A stretch of DNA of 64,000 nucleotides from positions 73,520,504-73,584,503 of the forward strand of contig NC_090280.1 in assembly GCF_037392515.1 (NCBI RefSeq), written 5' to 3'. The DNA is from Haliotis asinina (taxonomy: Eukaryota; Mollusca; Gastropoda; Lepetellida; Haliotidae). The position numbers were made by a program, and so were the translations under genes. The notes under the pieces were generated by a model, which saw only the letters and a list, made by a program, of their open reading frames with translations, did not search any database and had not been told where the DNA came from. Positions 60,528-64,000 of the stretch are shown here, one piece after another (position 1 is the stretch's first letter; each line of letters begins with the position of its first letter).

Positions 60528-60665
60528 GCGGTTTCGTAGCCTAGCGGTTAAACCGTTCGCTCGTCACGCTGAAGACACGGGTTTCATTCCCCACATGGGT
60601 ACGTGCGTGAAGTCCATTGAAGATCCCAGCGGTGACTTGCTGTAATATAGCTTAAAGCGTCTTTC
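60528..60665 (+). mobile_element. SINE type 1, diverged tail
   Basis: Head GGCGGTTTCGTAGCCTAGCG, GTTAAACCGTTCGCTCGTC, ACGCTGAAGACACGGG, B box GGGTTTCATTCCCCAC, linker ATGGGTACGTGCGTGAAG. The body is worn (GTGACTTGCTGTAATATAGC, TTAAAGCGTC) and no ACTC tail remains. It lies 110 bp right of the long-TIR element. Confidence 0.88.
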
Positions 60666-60669
60666 GTGT

Positions 60670-63600
60670 ATTTTGGCAAGGGAGGTAATTCGGAAGTATT
60701 CAACTACGGGGAGAAGGGATGACATTAGAGTCGCGGCCCAGTATCTAATGCGATTATGATGACCCTTATTTTTAAGCGAGGTGAGGTTAAATAATTACTG
60801 CACTCTTAAATAATCCACAACAAATATAATATGAAAACCACAACCACATAGACACTGAGAAAGAGAAACATACCCACTTTATCTAGTGACAAAACGGGAG
60901 AACTGCTTTGTAATTCATGTCTATGCAACCGTCGCTCATACCAGCGACAATATGCTTTTTGTCATTTGATTCTTTGTTGTTTGCTATTTGACGTCGGTCC
61001 TTAAAGAACTGACACTGGGGGAGACAGTATAGAGTGTGACATCACAATCCTCGAAGGTTGGTAATTTTATGTAAATATACTTAGTATTCCAGTTGACTGG
61101 GTAAAGGGGTAAAAATAGATTTACAGCGACATGGTACTTGCTATGTTTGCAAATGCCGGAAATACATGCCGATAATGAAGAAAAGTAAACTAGTTGTGTA
61201 ACATGCGCTGTGTTTTAAACGTATTCAATCAATTTACATTTTTATAATATGTATTCTTTACGTTCTAAGCACCACTTGGCCAGTTCGCTGATTGGATAGA
61301 ATACCCCACAACCCAAGATATATTCAACACAACACTGGGCAAAATGAACTGAGATGTATAGTTTCTTTTGCTCATCAGTATAACTCGTTGTAACTTGTCA
61401 CCGAAAATGGGTTGCAGACTCGATGTCATCTGGAATGGTCAGTGAAACTGTATTTGAATGAAGTTAATAGTGTCTATTTTGCGTGTATATTGATTGTATT
61501 ATAAAAATAATTATGTTATGTTTTTATATTCAATTGCTCTTGTGAGGTTTCTCGCCAGCTTTTAACTATTTGCATCTGTAAGTCGGGGTTTTCCATTAAT
61601 AACCGTTAGGAATAAATACAGAAGAATAGAGAAGGTGCCATTCTTATAATGGAATCACTATCGTTCTGAGTGCTGCGGGCGGGTAAAAAATCCTCCATTG
61701 TGGTTTCGTGTTTCTTTACGGCAATCATTTAGTGAGAAATAGCCATATATCACACGAAACTACGTTGCAAATTGTTGTTTACTTTCTGTCGGTCTTGGAC
61801 TTGCAAATTATTCAATTGTCCATGGCCTCGTTGACTTAGACGAGGTAATGCAAATGGAACATCATGTTAACGAAACACATTTCAGCAGACAATCTCGTGT
61901 TAATGTGCCGAGTATAAACATTGAAACTGAATATGTTCTTTCACACTGTTCCTTCGGACAATGAATAGCTTACGGAAACGAAGCAACCTCCGTTGCGTTC
62001 TGCTGACGGTGGCAATCAAGAATCTTATTGATAATCGTTTTCACACCAGAAAAGTGACTTTTTCAATGAATATTTACGCTCTGAGTTACGCGGATAATCG
62101 TCCCTTGTTAGAGAGCGAGTTTCGTTTTTGAGCGGACTGGATTTTCGCAGAGTGAAACAGATTGGCTTGTCGCATGACAGTCACACATTTCGTTCCGCGA
62201 TAAAACATATTCCGCAATTTCGATGTTTAGTCAAATTTCTCCTTCTGCTGTGGCGCAAATTGATTTCTTCACTCAAGGAGTCCTTTAGGGGTATTCCTTA
62301 TCATTTTTTTGGCGGAGTTGAGAAACTTGAGATTTTCATTTATGGCGGTTTCTTAACAACACGAACAACCATTTCTCCTCAAGAAAAACTCATTAGGTAT
62401 TATCTAAACGTGAAAAATGGCACGTTTTGCCCAGAAATCTCGAGAGGGTCCGCTCGATAAGCGAATATTGCCTCTTCTCTTTAGTTTTAACGCTTACCAT
62501 GGTAAAATGGCTACGAACAAATTATTGTTCGTGGAAGAGCTCTGCGCAAGTTCGTGACGTGTGCGTATTTCGCATTCAAAACCTAGCACCTCGTAATTGT
62601 TCCGAGTTCGGTTGAGGACTCAGGTTAAAGTTTTCACTTAACTCCTTTACGTGTTAAATTACACCATATTCTCATTACCAACGTTTACTCACATTCAGGA
62701 ACATTTGGCTTCCGTGGGGAATATTTGGAAGGAAATATTTCTATCCGTTTCATTTTCAAATCCGTATAATTGGTTCAACCAACAGCTGCGCGCGCAGAGA
62801 TATATATTTCTATGAGCGATTAGTCTTTTTTTTGCTCTCATAACTGTCTTTGTTACCAAAAAATGTGTTTTGTATTTTTCTCCAAACCCACAATCGTCAT
62901 AATAGCATTACAGCAAAACATCAAACGATCTAGATTTGTCAATTTCATTTTCTCCCCAGTTCACGAAGTAATTAAGAAATTGTGGATTCTGTTGAATTGC
63001 AAATGATGTTTAACAAAACATGATCTCTGGAGCTGAACTGATTTAAACCGTTTTATCTCGGTTATTATCTGGCGCTGATTTTCGTCGCTTTTGCGTTTAA
63101 CTGCGTCCTTACATGCATATCTCCATTGTCTTTCTGGCGATTTTAGGGGACAATTACTGTTCTTTCCGTATAAAAGGCCCCTGCTAGTAAAACACATGTT
63201 GGTCTCATTCTGTTGAAAAATTTACCACCTATTAGTTAGATCTAGAGATATACAGCAAGTTTATAATTTAGTCGCTGCTGTTGCAAGATGAAATGTTCCC
63301 AAAACGCTGAAATTGCTTTCATGGTGTTTTCCTGAAATCGCCATGCGATGATCCGTTTTAAAACTGGATGTGCTACTTTTTCCGTCTTTTTGTAAATTTT
63401 TTATTTTCATATTTTGTGTGAATTAGTTTCAAAGAATAAAAAAAAAAATTAAATGGCTCTATGTGATGGACATATGGCGCCGTTAAATCAGTTAAACTGA
63501 CACGGAAAGTATTTTGTGTAACATGAGGTTTAATATTTCCGGCTGAAAATTTAAAGTATTAATTAAAACAAACAAGAAAACAAAGAATGCAGATATTTGT

Positions 63601-64000
63601 GGACAAAGGTATCAAAAGCCGGTCTATGGGCAACGGTGTCGTTTGCAGTTTTAGCCTTTTTCAAGCTCTTGCATTTTGCTGGGATTACATATTCCATACC
63701 TCGCTTCGAAAACATCTGACCCCAGACTAAGAATCTCGCCAATGTTTTTGTTAACATTTAGAAATGATCTTCGGATAACAGAACGATTAGTAGGCAAGAA
63801 GGCAAGGTGTTTAACATTCTCTTTCATTTATTATTGACGACCGTGCATTCCTTGAGGATCTGTTCAGCATAGCTATCATTTTTAGAATACACAAGATATG
63901 ATGTGTTTAGCAACAGGACAGTCGTTGTTTAAACTTTGTATTACTCACCATTCCACAATGGTGGTGTATTGGGGAGATTTAATTACACAAACCTGTCAAT
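60670..64000. other. AT-rich sequence, no gene recognised
   Basis: The longest frame is 110 codons at 62128-62460 (plus), starting from a non-ATG codon, followed by an overlapping 62-codon frame; no known domain. A perfect 12-base palindrome CTGCGCGCGCAG lies at 62786-62797. The last 1.2 kb is poly-A/T-rich. No SINE or tandem array was found after 60.67 kb. Confidence 0.4.

Noticed and set aside
61355..61375. CTGATGA and GAAAC boxes close together on the minus strand
   Set aside because: Only six bases (GCAAAA) separate them, so no stem II can form; not a hammerhead.
1..64000. CRISPR arrays, operons, bacterial promoters or ribosome binding sites
   Set aside because: The arrays present have diverged or directly abutting units without unique spacers, and the sequence is clearly from an animal nuclear genome.

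Overview
The window looks like non-coding DNA from a gastropod mollusc, most probably an abalone (Haliotis). The main reason is a family of tRNA-derived SINEs ending in (ACTC)n. At least eleven copies or fragments are present on both strands, in two body types that share one 3' tail. I recognise this family from abalone sequence by memory, so the organism is an inference. Base composition is AT-rich with scattered CpG pockets, as expected for a molluscan nuclear genome.

No complete protein-coding gene can be supported. The longest open frames are 100-157 codons, they overlap on both strands, and most lack any recognisable domain. The only coding sequence I recognise is a broken Tc1-like transposase (54.4-55.1 kb, minus strand) inside a 1,189-bp element with matching terminal inverted repeats and TA target duplications. 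Weak gene-like signals are three serial minus-strand frames beside a TCTCGCGAGA promoter-type palindrome (20.2-20.9 kb), a short frame starting in a YY1-like AAAATGGCGGC motif (37.58 kb), and CpG pockets at 7.4-8.1, 30.1-30.3 and 40.27-40.43 kb.

Layout. 0-6.4 kb is mostly unique AT-rich sequence with a (CT)n tract. 6.4-17.4 kb carries tRNA-derived elements, SINEs and one hammerhead-ribozyme-like core (13.9 kb). 17.4-32.5 kb is mostly unique sequence with a (GAT)n tract, a second hammerhead-like core next to one copy of a duplicated 130-bp segment (23.7 and 24.4 kb), a G-rich block, and a 250-bp tandem duplication (27.3 kb). 32.5-35.4 kb is one long, drifting minisatellite with a 40-45 bp period, interrupted near its start by a truncated SINE with an 8-bp target duplication. 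35.8-43.4 kb has several old local duplications and a ~62-bp tandem array. 50.1-53.6 kb is a dense cluster of three more minisatellites (17/26, 45 and 54 bp units) interleaved with fold-back (MITE-like) elements. 54.2-55.8 kb holds the Tc1 relic and a pile of tRNA-derived elements. 59.4-60.4 kb is a 1,035-bp element with long terminal inverted repeats, bracketed by SINEs.

The sequence therefore reads as an intergenic or intronic stretch shaped by retroposons, fold-back DNA elements and minisatellite growth, not as a set of cooperating genes. The observations most worth following are the two hammerhead-like cores, the insertion of three fold-back elements at the same place in the 45-bp repeat, the 2.9-kb drifting minisatellite, and the long-TIR element.
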